Source: CAIZGX01 sp964511555
GTDB taxonomy: Bacteria > Bacteroidota > Bacteroidia > Flavobacteriales_D > Sanyastnellaceae
NCBI GenBank assembly: GCA_964511555.1
Contig: CAZEFR010000019.1
Location: 1 to 40,286, forward strand
Length of the DNA stretch: 40,286 nt
Direction: 5' to 3'
Shown: piece after piece, positions 32,982-40,286 of the stretch
Numbering within the stretch: position 1 is the stretch's first letter
Layout: each line of letters opens with the position of its first letter
The notes under the pieces: model-generated
Told to the model about the DNA's origin: nothing
The model's input: the letters and a program-made list of their open reading frames with translations, nothing else
Database searches by the model: none
Made by a program: the position numbers and the translations under genes

Positions 32982-33332
32982 ATGATTATTCAGGTTTTAA
33001 AGTCGAAAATTCACCGAGTAACTGTAACTGAGGCAGATGTGAATTATATAGGCAGCATAACAATAGATCCAATTCTGTTGGAAGCTGCGAATATGATCGA
33101 GGGTGAGCGCGTTCAAGTTTTGAACTGCAACAACGGTGAACGTCTTGAGACGTACATTATATTGGGTGAAAGAGGAAGCGGAGTTATCTGCTTAAATGGC
33201 CCTGCTGCATTGAAATGCACAGTCGGCGATATTGTCATAGTGTGTTCGTATGCTCATCTTGAATTTGAAGAAGCAAAGACCTTCAAACCTTGGGTTATTT
33301 TTCCGAATACAGCAACGAATACGTTGGTTTAA
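32982..33332 (+). CDS. panD: Aspartate 1-decarboxylase
   Basis: PanD makes beta-alanine from aspartate for pantothenate and CoA. It is a pyruvoyl enzyme that self-cleaves; the site is YIGSITID with cleavage between G24 and S25, Ser25 becoming the pyruvoyl group. 116 residues from the ATG at 32982. An in-frame TTG at 32973 overlaps the -7 box and is rejected. KSKIHRVTVTEA and the closing SYA strand are typical. The last 4 bases (TTAA) are shared with the convergent esterase gene. Confidence 0.96.
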   Translation: MIIQVLKSKIHRVTVTEADVNYIGSITIDPILLEAANMIEGERVQVLNCNNGERLETYIILGERGSGVICLNGPAALKCTVGDIVIVCSYAHLEFEEAKTFKPWVIFPNTATNTLV

Positions 33333-34072
33333 TTTAGCGATTTTTTATCGAAAAGTGGGAAGTAAGTTGGCTTCCCTTTTTTATTGGCTAAAAGAAAGTC
33401 ATAAAGCTCTTCGGTTCTATACATGCGCTCTAATGCACCATGATCATGCGTTTCAAAGATGGAAAATTTCAAGTTGTGTTCATCGCATGATTTAATTCGC
33501 TGAACGATTTCATAAGACTCGCCAAATGGAACGGCCTTGTCTTTTTTTCCATGTGCAATCCAAACGGGTAGGGTTGAAAGATTGCAAGCGTCTCGTTCGT
33601 TACCACCGCCACAGAATGCAGCTGCAGCGCAGAACATTTCCGGATACTTACCCGCCGTATGCAAAGTGCCATAACCACCCAGACTCATTCCAGTAATTGA
33701 AATTCGGTTGGTATCTATGCTATGGGTTTTTTCAATTTCGCGAATGCATGCAACAACTTTAGAAGGTTCCCATGACTCTCCTTTTTTTACCTGCGGTGCA
33801 ATAATGATTGCCGGAAAGTTCCGACCTTTATCGAGTTCATGAATAAGTCCGTAAGAACGAACGGTTTCTAGATTCGTTCCGCTTAAACTTCTTCCATGCA
33901 AGAATACAATTACCGGCCAAGCACTGTCCTTTTTTGCGTTGTAATTTTCAGGCTCGTAACACCAATAATGATAGGGTGCTTTAGAATTTTCAACTTTATA
34001 TAATTTCGATTTTTGACCGAAAGAAATAGAGATAAAAGAAATAGCTAGAAGTAATGTTGCTAATTTTTTCAT
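33329..34072 (-). CDS. Secreted esterase, dienelactone-hydrolase/PHB-depolymerase-like
   Basis: 247 residues from the ATG at 34072 with a signal peptide (MKKLATLLLAISFISISFGQ). The longer frame from 34132 would overlap the propeller gene and lacks a signal start. Alpha/beta-hydrolase landmarks: the oxyanion-hole region FLHGRSLSG, the nucleophile Ser in GMSLGGYG, the acid in HGKKDKAVPF and the histidine in THDHGALERM. The group includes feruloyl-esterase and PHB-depolymerase-like enzymes; the substrate is unknown. It overlaps the upstream PQQ-propeller stop by ATGA, so both are made together and exported. Confidence 0.85.
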   Translation of the reverse strand: MKKLATLLLAISFISISFGQKSKLYKVENSKAPYHYWCYEPENYNAKKDSAWPVIVFLHGRSLSGTNLETVRSYGLIHELDKGRNFPAIIIAPQVKKGESWEPSKVVACIREIEKTHSIDTNRISITGMSLGGYGTLHTAGKYPEMFCAAAAFCGGGNERDACNLSTLPVWIAHGKKDKAVPFGESYEIVQRIKSCDEHNLKFSIFETHDHGALERMYRTEELYDFLLANKKGKPTYFPLFDKKSLN

Positions 34073-35643
34073 TCGAGAATAAAGCTTAAAATTTTGTTTC
34101 CCCTCGCGGGTTGAATAATTCTGTTTCCCCATGCTATTGGGGAAGATTCAAACGTACATCCGAAATTTTCGGAATAAAGAACACTTCCATTCATTCCATC
34201 AATTAAATAGATAGTTCCTCCAACGGTTGGAACGAACAAAGTAGGATAGCCATTCTTGTCGTAAAGCGCAATAGGCGATACCCAACTGTATTGAGGAAAA
34301 GGTACTTTGAAAATCTGAGTGCCAGTCTCCTTGTTCAACGCAATCAATTCACCAGCCCCGTTCTCATTAGTTCTTGAAAAAATAGTGTAGACTATGTTTG
34401 AAGCTTGATTCTTTCCAATAAGCGCTGTGGAAAGCACACCGCCGTTGCTTACTTTTTCTCCAACGGAAGAATAACATTCTTTTTCAAATCGCCACACTTC
34501 CTTTCCAGTTAATCCGTCTAATTTTCTGAAGTATCCGAATCCCTTTGGACCTTGCTTGTCAACTTCATTTCCAATAAAAATAAATGGATTTTCTGTTTCA
34601 ATGGAAAGCACAGGCGATGCGTCTGAATCATCTGTGTTGAAGAAATGCCAACGCGGTTGCATGGTGCGCAAATCGGCACAAAAAACATTACCCCCGTTAT
34701 CGGTGAAATATCCCAACTGTTTGTATGCACAAGGACTCGATTCAATTCCCTGATGCGCTGATGCGGCAAGTCTATAACGGAACTGATCAATTGCGCTGAA
34801 CGAAGTGTCGCTGTAATTGGTTCTATAAATAACGCCCGATTCTGTCGGCCAAATGAGAGTCGTACTCGAAGTGTCCAGCAAAGGAGAGGCATCACACGCG
34901 CCCCATTTTCGAAGTGAAAAAACAGAAGGTAAAATCTCTTCGTGAAGTAGTGATTGTTTTTTCAAATGAAAGACTCTCCAAGCCATATTGCCACGATGCG
35001 GAATGCCCTGTCCAACAAAAAGTAAATCTTTGTTTTTCGGGTCTATACTCGGAGTTCCTTTAATAGGGTTTCGAATGAAAAGAGGCGGACGCGTTTCTGT
35101 TCCTGTTTCAAAATCGAGAAAGTAGATTTTTCCAGACAAAGAAATTTGAATGATTTCTTTCAATTCTTTTTTTGAAAGAAATGTCGGATTCAGATTACTC
35201 AATTGAGCGATTTCCGATTGACTCCAATTAACCACAAGTGGTTGTCCTGTCCATCCTGCACCACCTCCCCAATGTCCGTAGGGACCATTCAACGTGTCAA
35301 CGTCAGTTTGAAACGACCAACTTCTCGTTATTTTTTTCGGTTGGAAGGAAAGACTTCCGCGCACCGGAGAGTTGCGCTGATTCCCTCCACGAAAGGTGAA
35401 GATACCTTCAGGATTTTCTTCATCTATTTCGAAATATAAATCTTGAATATTTTGAATGGAATCGTTTTTCGATTCAATGGAAAAGGTTGTGTCGACTAGC
35501 GATGTGAAATAGGTGATTACCTTTTGAGTTGGAGTTGTTTTTTGATTTTCCAAATTAGAGCTTTCGCCAGAGGCATTCTTACATGAATGAAATAGCGAAG
35601 CGCCCAGGCAACAGAGAAATATATAGGAACTTGCTTTTATCAT
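34069..35643 (-). CDS. PQQ-like beta-propeller lipoprotein
   Basis: 524 residues. The N-terminus has a short signal with LFHSC, so Cys21 is probably lipidated and the protein is held in the outer membrane or periplasm. After a Ser/Thr-rich spacer (to about 60) come repeated propeller blades with Trp-docking-like segments: GKIYFLDFETGTE, GVIYRTNYSDTSF, GNVFCADLRTMQPRW, RKLDGLTGKEVWRF, GELIALNKETGTQIF and GTIYLIDGMNGSVLYS. This is the PQQ_2/BamB-type fold without evidence of PQQ binding. Co-translated with the secreted esterase; a role in recognising or scaffolding a polymer is only a guess. Confidence 0.85.
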   Translation of the reverse strand: MIKASSYIFLCCLGASLFHSCKNASGESSNLENQKTTPTQKVITYFTSLVDTTFSIESKNDSIQNIQDLYFEIDEENPEGIFTFRGGNQRNSPVRGSLSFQPKKITRSWSFQTDVDTLNGPYGHWGGGAGWTGQPLVVNWSQSEIAQLSNLNPTFLSKKELKEIIQISLSGKIYFLDFETGTETRPPLFIRNPIKGTPSIDPKNKDLLFVGQGIPHRGNMAWRVFHLKKQSLLHEEILPSVFSLRKWGACDASPLLDTSSTTLIWPTESGVIYRTNYSDTSFSAIDQFRYRLAASAHQGIESSPCAYKQLGYFTDNGGNVFCADLRTMQPRWHFFNTDDSDASPVLSIETENPFIFIGNEVDKQGPKGFGYFRKLDGLTGKEVWRFEKECYSSVGEKVSNGGVLSTALIGKNQASNIVYTIFSRTNENGAGELIALNKETGTQIFKVPFPQYSWVSPIALYDKNGYPTLFVPTVGGTIYLIDGMNGSVLYSENFGCTFESSPIAWGNRIIQPARGNKILSFILE

Positions 35644-35652
35644 GAAGTCTTA

Positions 35653-35660
35653 CAAAGATA
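35653..35660 (-). promoter_or_regulatory. -7 box of the PQQ-propeller/esterase unit
   Basis: Minus strand TATCTTTG, exact match, 9 nt before the ATG at 35643. Its -33 region overlaps the kynU -7 box. Confidence 0.5.
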
Positions 35661-35676
35661 GTCACTGAGCTTCCAC

Positions 35677-35684
35677 TAAATTTG
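35677..35684 (+). promoter_or_regulatory. -7 box of kynU
   Basis: TAAATTTG, exact match, 20 nt before the ATG. It is set back to back with the minus-strand box at 35653-35660. Confidence 0.45.
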
Positions 35685-35704
35685 CATTCAAATAATTCAT
35701 ACCT

Positions 35705-36979
35705 ATGAGCGCTTGGGAGAACACAGAACAGTTTGCGAGAATGAAAGACGAATCCAATCCGTTAAAATCGTTGCGCGAAGAATACTTCATTCCGAAACAT
35801 AACGGAGTTCCCATGTTATACTTCACGGGTAACTCGCTCGGACTTCAGCCTAAAGGCACTAAAGAGTATTTGCTTCAAGAACTAAGTGACTGGGAAAAGT
35901 TCGGTGTGGAAGGACATTTCGATGCGAAGCGCCCTTGGTTCAACTACCATGAGGTGTTAACCGATTCTTTAGCTCGAATAGTAGGAGCGAAAAAATCAGA
36001 GGTTGTTGCAATGAATCAGCTCACTGTGAATTTGCATTTGATGATGATTAGTTTCTATCGTCCTGCCGGAAAACGCAATAAGATTTTATTCGAGTATAAG
36101 CCTTTCCCTTCCGATAGATATGCCTTTGAATCGCAAGCGAAGTTGCATGGATTAGATCCAGACGAGGTGTTGGTTGAAATGCAACCGCGCGAGGGTGAGG
36201 TGTTGCTTCGTCAAGAGGATATTCTTGCGAAGATTAACGAATTGGGCGATGAGCTTGCGGTTGTTTGTTTCGGTGCCGTGAACTATTTCAGCGGACAATA
36301 TTTTAATTGCGAAGCGTTGGCAAAAGCAGGTCATGCTGTTGGTGCGAAGGTTGGATTAGACTTAGCGCATGCGGCAGGAAATATAGATTTGAAATTGCAC
36401 GATTGGGATATAGACTTTGCTTGTTGGTGCAGTTATAAATATTTGAATAGCGGTCCAGGTGGAGTCTCTGGAGTTTACGTGCATGAACGCCATCACGGAG
36501 AAGAAGTCCTTCGTCTTACCGGATGGTGGGGAAATAAAGCAGAGACAAGATTCTTGATGCAGAAAAATTTCGATCCAACACATTCAGCTGAAGCTTGGCA
36601 AATGAGCAACGCTCCGGTATTGAGCATGGCTGCTCATCGCGCAGCGTTAGATCTTTATGACCGCACCTCAATGGATGAATTGCGCGCTCAATCGAAGGAG
36701 TTAACTGCTTATTTGGAATTTATTTTCGATGAGTTGAAAGCGAAAGGAGTACCTGTTGAACAACTGACTTCGCGCAACGCGAATGAAAGAGGCTGTCAAC
36801 TTTCTATTCGCCTAGAAGGAAGAACAAAAGAGTTTGTTGGAGTATTGGCCGAGGAAGGGGTAGTTGTTGATTGGCGTGAACCAGATATTATTCGCATGGC
36901 ACCAGTTCCGATGTACAATTCATTCCAAGACATTTATGCCTTCGGGAAAGTTATGGAGCGGATTTACAATGTGAGTTAG
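35705..36979 (+). CDS. kynU: Kynureninase
   Basis: PLP hydrolase that cleaves kynurenine to anthranilate and alanine, or 3-hydroxykynurenine to 3-hydroxyanthranilate. 424 residues, standard length. Seen are YFTGNSLGLQPK, FEYKPFPSDRYAFESQ, GLDLAHAAGN, the Schiff-base K245 in CSYKYLNSGPGG, and RLTGWWGNK followed by the C-terminal RMAPVPMYNSF. It stands alone, between divergent and convergent neighbours, and shares TTAG with the TauE/SafE gene. Confidence 0.97.
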   Translation: MSAWENTEQFARMKDESNPLKSLREEYFIPKHNGVPMLYFTGNSLGLQPKGTKEYLLQELSDWEKFGVEGHFDAKRPWFNYHEVLTDSLARIVGAKKSEVVAMNQLTVNLHLMMISFYRPAGKRNKILFEYKPFPSDRYAFESQAKLHGLDPDEVLVEMQPREGEVLLRQEDILAKINELGDELAVVCFGAVNYFSGQYFNCEALAKAGHAVGAKVGLDLAHAAGNIDLKLHDWDIDFACWCSYKYLNSGPGGVSGVYVHERHHGEEVLRLTGWWGNKAETRFLMQKNFDPTHSAEAWQMSNAPVLSMAAHRAALDLYDRTSMDELRAQSKELTAYLEFIFDELKAKGVPVEQLTSRNANERGCQLSIRLEGRTKEFVGVLAEEGVVVDWREPDIIRMAPVPMYNSFQDIYAFGKVMERIYNVS

Positions 36980-37380
36980 TTCGAACTGAACAATACCTTG
37001 CTTGATTCATATAGGAGTTTCAAGGCTGCTACAAGCATAATCAGTGCAAATCCAAATTTCACTTTTGCAATAGGAATGTTGTGAGCGAATTTGCTACCGA
37101 ACAAGGCGCCTAAGATAAATCCTGAACCAATGAGTAAAGCGGCTATTGAATTTACATTTCCTTGCTTGTAGTAGTGCATAACGGCCAAGAATCCTACTGG
37201 AAGTAATAGTACAGCGAGACTTGTTCCTTGCGCTTGCAATTGAGTGTAACCAAGGAAGTAAACTAAAGCAGGAACAATAATAAGTCCTCCGCCGACACCA
37301 ACAAATCCGCTGAGCATTCCCGAGGCCATACCAATAGCGAGAAGCAAGAAAACAACATATGCAGTAATTTCCATTTTCAT
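36976..37380 (-). CDS. Half-size TauE/SafE family permease
   Basis: 134 residues with four hydrophobic helices: a Gly-rich start GMLSGFVGVGGGLIIVPALVYF (the family signature lies within about 20-43), then QAQGTSLAVLLLP, LIGSGFILGALFGS and the last helix. Full-length TauE/SafE anion exporters have two such halves (about 250 residues); only one is present. No remnant of a second half is seen on either side, so it looks like a native single-repeat form that would have to dimerise. The substrate is unknown (sulfite, sulfonate or other anion). Confidence 0.85.
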   Translation of the reverse strand: MKMEITAYVVFLLLAIGMASGMLSGFVGVGGGLIIVPALVYFLGYTQLQAQGTSLAVLLLPVGFLAVMHYYKQGNVNSIAALLIGSGFILGALFGSKFAHNIPIAKVKFGFALIMLVAALKLLYESSKVLFSSN

Positions 37381-37412
37381 AAACTGTGGGTGAAAGTTAG
37401 GCTTATTTTTAA

Positions 37413-37442
37413 TTGTTCCACTTCAAACTTCCCTTATTTTTG
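37413..37442 (+). promoter_or_regulatory. Promoter of gcvH
   Basis: TTG (37413-37415), 19 nt, then TATTTTTG (37435-37442). Both elements fit the Bacteroidota pattern. The ATG at 37463 follows after 20 nt. Confidence 0.6.
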
Positions 37443-37462
37443 TTCCATATAAATTGAAAACA

Positions 37463-37840
37463 ATGAATTTTCCAGCTGAATTAAAGTACACGAAAGACCA
37501 CGAGTGGGTTCGCATCGAAGGCGATATGGCTACTGTTGGCATTACAGATTTCGCTCAAAGCGAATTGGGTGATATCGTTTTTGTTGAAATTGAAACACAA
37601 GGTGAGACCCTTGAAGAACATGCAATCTTTGGAACAGTTGAAGCGGTTAAAACCGTTAGTGATTTGTTCATGCCTGTTGCAGGAACTGTGGTTGAAGTGA
37701 ACGCTGGATTAGAAGCTGATCCTGCTGACGTAAACAACGATCCATACGGAAACGGATGGATGATCAAAGTGAAATTATCAGAAGGAGCAGATTTAAGTTC
37801 ATTAATGGACGCTGCAGCTTATGAAGCTTTGGTTGGTTAA
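37463..37840 (+). CDS. gcvH: Glycine cleavage system H protein
   Basis: Lipoyl carrier that shuttles the aminomethyl group between the P, T and L proteins. 125 residues from the ATG at 37463; an in-frame TTG at 37454 would add three residues. Hallmarks are KDHEWVRIEGDMATVGITDFAQ (first part), the lipoyl-lysine K63 in VEAVKTVSDLF, and NDPYGNGWM. The other gcv genes are not in the window. Its last 20 nt overlap the start of the VanZ-like gene, a sign of coupling. Confidence 0.97.
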   Translation: MNFPAELKYTKDHEWVRIEGDMATVGITDFAQSELGDIVFVEIETQGETLEEHAIFGTVEAVKTVSDLFMPVAGTVVEVNAGLEADPADVNNDPYGNGWMIKVKLSEGADLSSLMDAAAYEALVG

Positions 37841-38198
37841 TCTTCCAAAAAAATATAGGACTACTGCTCACATTTTGTGGGCAGTTGTTGTTTTTGGCCT
37901 ACATGCCATGTCGAGCAAGTCATTTCCGAAAATCTCTTTTTGGGAAAATTTAGGTCCAGATAAAATTGTTCATGCAGTCATGTTTTTCTGTGGAACTTCG
38001 TTGGCGATGTATTCGGGATGGAGTAAGGGGAAGGCGGTTCTTGTTTGGATTTGTGCTGGAGTTTTTTTAGAATATTATCAATTTTATTTTACCACCGATC
38101 GTAGCTTCGATTGGTTTGATGTGTTTTGTGATGGGGTGGGTGTTTTGTTAGCTGTTTTTTATTTCTCAGTTAAACAAAAGGTATTGGTTAATAAATAG
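37821..38198 (+). CDS. VanZ-like membrane protein
   Basis: 125 residues with four helices: one at about 15-30, then DKIVHAVMFFCGTSLAMY with the Asp-His pattern, VLVWICAGVFLEYYQFYF, and a final helix after the FDWFDVFCDGVGVLLAVF segment. The Asp/His and Glu/Gln spacing and the Asp plus Gly near the end match VanZ-like proteins, which influence teichoic-acid or glycopeptide response in other bacteria and are of unknown role here. The start lies 20 nt inside gcvH. Confidence 0.8.
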   Translation: MKLWLVNLPKKYRTTAHILWAVVVFGLHAMSSKSFPKISFWENLGPDKIVHAVMFFCGTSLAMYSGWSKGKAVLVWICAGVFLEYYQFYFTTDRSFDWFDVFCDGVGVLLAVFYFSVKQKVLVNK

Positions 38199-38207
38199 GG
38201 TGAATTG

Positions 38208-38239
38208 TTTGTAAAAGAGCTGTTTGAGCATTACTTTCG
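38208..38239 (+). promoter_or_regulatory. Putative promoter of the large surface protein
   Basis: TTTG (38208-38211), 20 nt, then TACTTTCG (38232-38239), one mismatch to the -7 consensus. Confidence 0.35.
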
Positions 38240-38293
38240 CGGTCTTAATCAAGATTAATGGAATATTTCTCTACGCGTGCTTTTTTTAATTCT

Positions 38294-40286
38294 ATGAACA
38301 AGGTTGTTTCAAGAATTTATTCCCTCCCTTTGTTTCTGATCATTATGCCCATTTTTTTATTGGGTCAATGTTTTTTTTCAAGTAATCTAAATGCTCAGAA
38401 TTTAATTTCAGTCCCTTTTACTAATGGTTTTGTTGGTGTTAATAGTGGTAATAACTCTTCAACAACGAGTTATTATTTGAGTGGCCCAAGTGGTTTGGGT
38501 TGGACAAATGTTCAGTTTTCGCAGAATTCCACAGCCAATATATTCGTTGCACAGGGAAATGACATTACAGGTTCAGTTCTTATCACAGACGCAACAGGTG
38601 TTGAGCATACAATTCCCGGTTTTATAAAATGGCGCGCGCCTTCAGGACAAGTAACTACAATGGTTTTTCAACCCGCAGCGGGAACTAGTATCACATTAGC
38701 AACCAACGGTTTAAATGGGTCCTCAACATACACCGTTTTGGGTACAAGTTATATAGGTTTAACATTCAACGGTCAGGTATTGTCAATTAGTCCCGTGCCT
38801 GGCACCGTAACGGGTAATGCAGCGACATCGGGACTATTGGACGCACTTAACACTTATTTGGGATCGTTTATTAGTGCTTCCATTAACGATGTTATTGTGA
38901 ATGAGTCTGCAGGAACTGTTACACTAACTGTTACGCTATCTGGAACCTCGAGCAGTGCAATCAGCATGTCATATGTGACTTCAAATTTAACCGCGAGTAG
39001 TGGTAGTGATTATACGTCAGTCTCGGGAGTACTTAACTTCCCTTCTGGTAGTACTTCTCAAACAATTGTAGTTCCTATTACGAACGATGCTGCAGTAGAG
39101 ACTCTGGAGACATTCGAAATTTTACTCTCCGATCCTGTAAACGTCTCTATTTCAAATGGAAGTGGGACTATTACTATAATCGATAATGATGGGGGCTTGA
39201 CTGTAACTACTTCTGGAGGTACTGAAGCTTGCAACGGCTTCGTAGAGTTTATAGTTTCAGGTGTACCGAACACATATTTAACTTTAAGTCTTATCAATGG
39301 CACAGCCATCGGCTCTGGACAAGATTTTGGTTCTAACAACGCGAGTAACCTTCAGGTAAATACGGGATCTTCATGGATAAACTATTCGAATTTCGTTGTA
39401 ATTCCAGCCTCAGGATATATTACCGTAAGAACCCCTCTCGTAGCTGATGCTATCAACGAGAGTGTAGAAAACTTTCAACTTAAGGTTACTCCAATAAGTG
39501 CCTCTGTGGCCGGTGTTACAATTTATGATGTCAACTATCAAACAATAAATTTGTCAGGTTGGTCGCTGATATCAGGTACAGCGGAACAAGTCAACGCTGT
39601 TTACAGAAAGACCAACGCAATCACAATTTCTGGTCAAGCAATAGACGTTAGAGCAACAATTACTGCCCGATCCAATGTCGGTACAACTGGTGCAGCATTT
39701 GAATTTGATAATGACGGCTCAAATAATGTACGATTCCAACCAGAAATTAATTCCACATCTTCTGCCGGAAGTTATGTAGATTTTTCATTCAAGTTCTATC
39801 TTTCGGGAACAACTACTCAAGTGGCATTGGAGAATTTTTATGTCACAGGTGTGGATATTGATGGCCTTTCTTCTTCTGCACGAGAATTTATTGAGCTAAA
39901 CAATTTAAGTAGCTACAGCGTTGACAACGCTTGTCAATTGACAATTACCCCGGAGTTCAGACCAGGTTTTACCCGTTTTTTGGGTATATCTTCAGGTTTA
40001 GCCGATATTACCTTCGAAAATACAGCAGCATTTATCGCAAATTATTTTGATCCGATAACTGAATTGAATTTGAGAGCGGGTTTTACCGGAACTTCGAGCT
40101 CCGCGAGATTGTTTTCTATTGCATTTGGTTCCACCGTTGGTTCGTTTTCCAATCCTAATGTTAACGAAGATGATGCAACTGTTTTTGGTACAGCATCCAT
40201 TCAAAATACCCCTACAGAAGTATGTAACGGTATCGATGACAACTGTAACGGTCAGATCGATGAAGGGTTGTTGAATACCTATTATG
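38294..40286 (+). CDS. Large secreted Calx-beta / MopE-motif surface protein, 3'-truncated
   Basis: The frame is open to the window end (about 664 residues seen). The ATG at 38294 gives a good signal peptide (MNKVVSRIYSLPLFLIIMPI, cleavage near LNAQ); an in-frame ATG at 38258 would add 12 residues. Order: an unrecognised Gly/Ser/Thr-rich beta domain (about 36-190), a Calx-beta domain (about 190-300) with VNESAGTVTLTVTLSG and VETLETFEILLSDP and the closing IIDNDG, and a second Calx-beta-like segment (about 300-405). An unassigned beta-sandwich region follows (to about 640). The MopE-type motif CNGIDDNCNGQIDEG spans 644-658 (40223-40267). Bacteroidota proteins of this make are usually sent out by the type IX system, but the C-terminal sorting tag lies beyond the window. 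The acidic Asn/Asp/Cys motif probably binds Ca2+ or another metal. Confidence 0.85.
   Translation, partial: MNKVVSRIYSLPLFLIIMPIFLLGQCFFSSNLNAQNLISVPFTNGFVGVNSGNNSSTTSYYLSGPSGLGWTNVQFSQNSTANIFVAQGNDITGSVLITDATGVEHTIPGFIKWRAPSGQVTTMVFQPAAGTSITLATNGLNGSSTYTVLGTSYIGLTFNGQVLSISPVPGTVTGNAATSGLLDALNTYLGSFISASINDVIVNESAGTVTLTVTLSGTSSSAISMSYVTSNLTASSGSDYTSVSGVLNFPSGSTSQTIVVPITNDAAVETLETFEILLSDPVNVSISNGSGTITIIDNDGGLTVTTSGGTEACNGFVEFIVSGVPNTYLTLSLINGTAIGSGQDFGSNNASNLQVNTGSSWINYSNFVVIPASGYITVRTPLVADAINESVENFQLKVTPISASVAGVTIYDVNYQTINLSGWSLISGTAEQVNAVYRKTNAITISGQAIDVRATITARSNVGTTGAAFEFDNDGSNNVRFQPEINSTSSAGSYVDFSFKFYLSGTTTQVALENFYVTGVDIDGLSSSAREFIELNNLSSYSVDNACQLTITPEFRPGFTRFLGISSGLADITFENTAAFIANYFDPITELNLRAGFTGTSSSARLFSIAFGSTVGSFSNPNVNEDDATVFGTASIQNTPTEVCNGIDDNCNGQIDEGLLNTYY

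Noticed and set aside
36976..37462. TauE/SafE as a broken full-length gene
   Set aside because: The frame is clean, with a normal start and stop, and nothing resembling the second half lies in the flanking 82 bp or in kynU.
1..40286. CRISPR, tRNA/rRNA, insertion sequence or toxin-antitoxin
   Set aside because: No spaced direct repeats, tRNA-like cloverleaf, transposase motif or short toxin pair was found on reading both strands; a covariance-model scan was not possible.

Overview
The window looks like chromosomal DNA of a Bacteroidota bacterium, most likely in or near the Flavobacteriales. The signs are: upstream boxes of the TAnnTTTG type and no obvious Shine-Dalgarno sites; a heme-copper oxidase subunit I with the C-terminal tail typical of the phylum; a short second DnaE; a half-size TauE/SafE protein; DUF4286 and DUF2147 proteins; and a secreted Calx-beta/MopE-type surface protein. 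The genus cannot be named from the sequence alone. I saw no tRNA, rRNA, CRISPR array, insertion sequence or prophage. This is dense, mostly core-genome DNA.

Layout. 1-3847 (+): the 3' end of cytochrome oxidase subunit I and its terminator, a small outer-membrane-like protein, ruvB and queG. 3844-6929 (-): exbB-exbD-tonB-like-folC, an energy-transduction cluster that ends in folate polyglutamylation. 7041-13812 (-): nadC-yihY-DUF2147-hydrolase, then an SRAP protein next to a short DnaE polymerase, probably a DNA-damage cassette. 13860-14597 (+): an M15 peptidase, facing purD (-). 15962-20717 (+): the rimP-nusA-infB operon with its own promoter, a terminator-like leader hairpin and a strong terminator after infB. 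20743-23743 (+): an M17 aminopeptidase, pdxA and rlmH. 23744-25416 (-): a PLP aminotransferase and a DUF4286 protein. 25486-27493 (+): a four-helix membrane protein, a small cytochrome c and hflX. 27483-29532 (-): pnuC, rfaE2 and a UPF0104 membrane protein. 29628-30923 (+): hemL. 30911-32937 (-): comF, an exported protein and a UbiA-like membrane protein. 32982-33332 (+): panD. 33329-35643 (-): a PQQ-propeller lipoprotein and an esterase. 35705-36979 (+): kynU, then a half-size TauE/SafE (-). 37463-40286 (+): gcvH, a VanZ-like protein and the first ~660 residues of a large secreted protein cut by the window end.

How the genes fit together. Translation and transcription core (rimP, nusA, infB, rlmH, queG, hflX), repair and mutagenesis (ruvB, SRAP, dnaE), cofactor supply (nadC, pnuC, kynU for NAD; pdxA for PLP; hemL for heme; panD for CoA; folC for folate; gcvH for one-carbon flow) and envelope functions (ExbBD-TonB, RfaE2, UPF0104, M15 peptidase) are interleaved.

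Packing is extreme. All seven tail-to-tail gene junctions abut or overlap, and many co-directional genes overlap by ATGA or TAATG. No clearly new multi-gene defence or mobile system is visible. The best leads are a candidate NusA-type attenuator in front of rimP, three terminators set directly against downstream start codons, the SRAP-DnaE pair with a decayed PHP site, near-leaderless promoters, and the partial MopE/Calx-beta surface protein.
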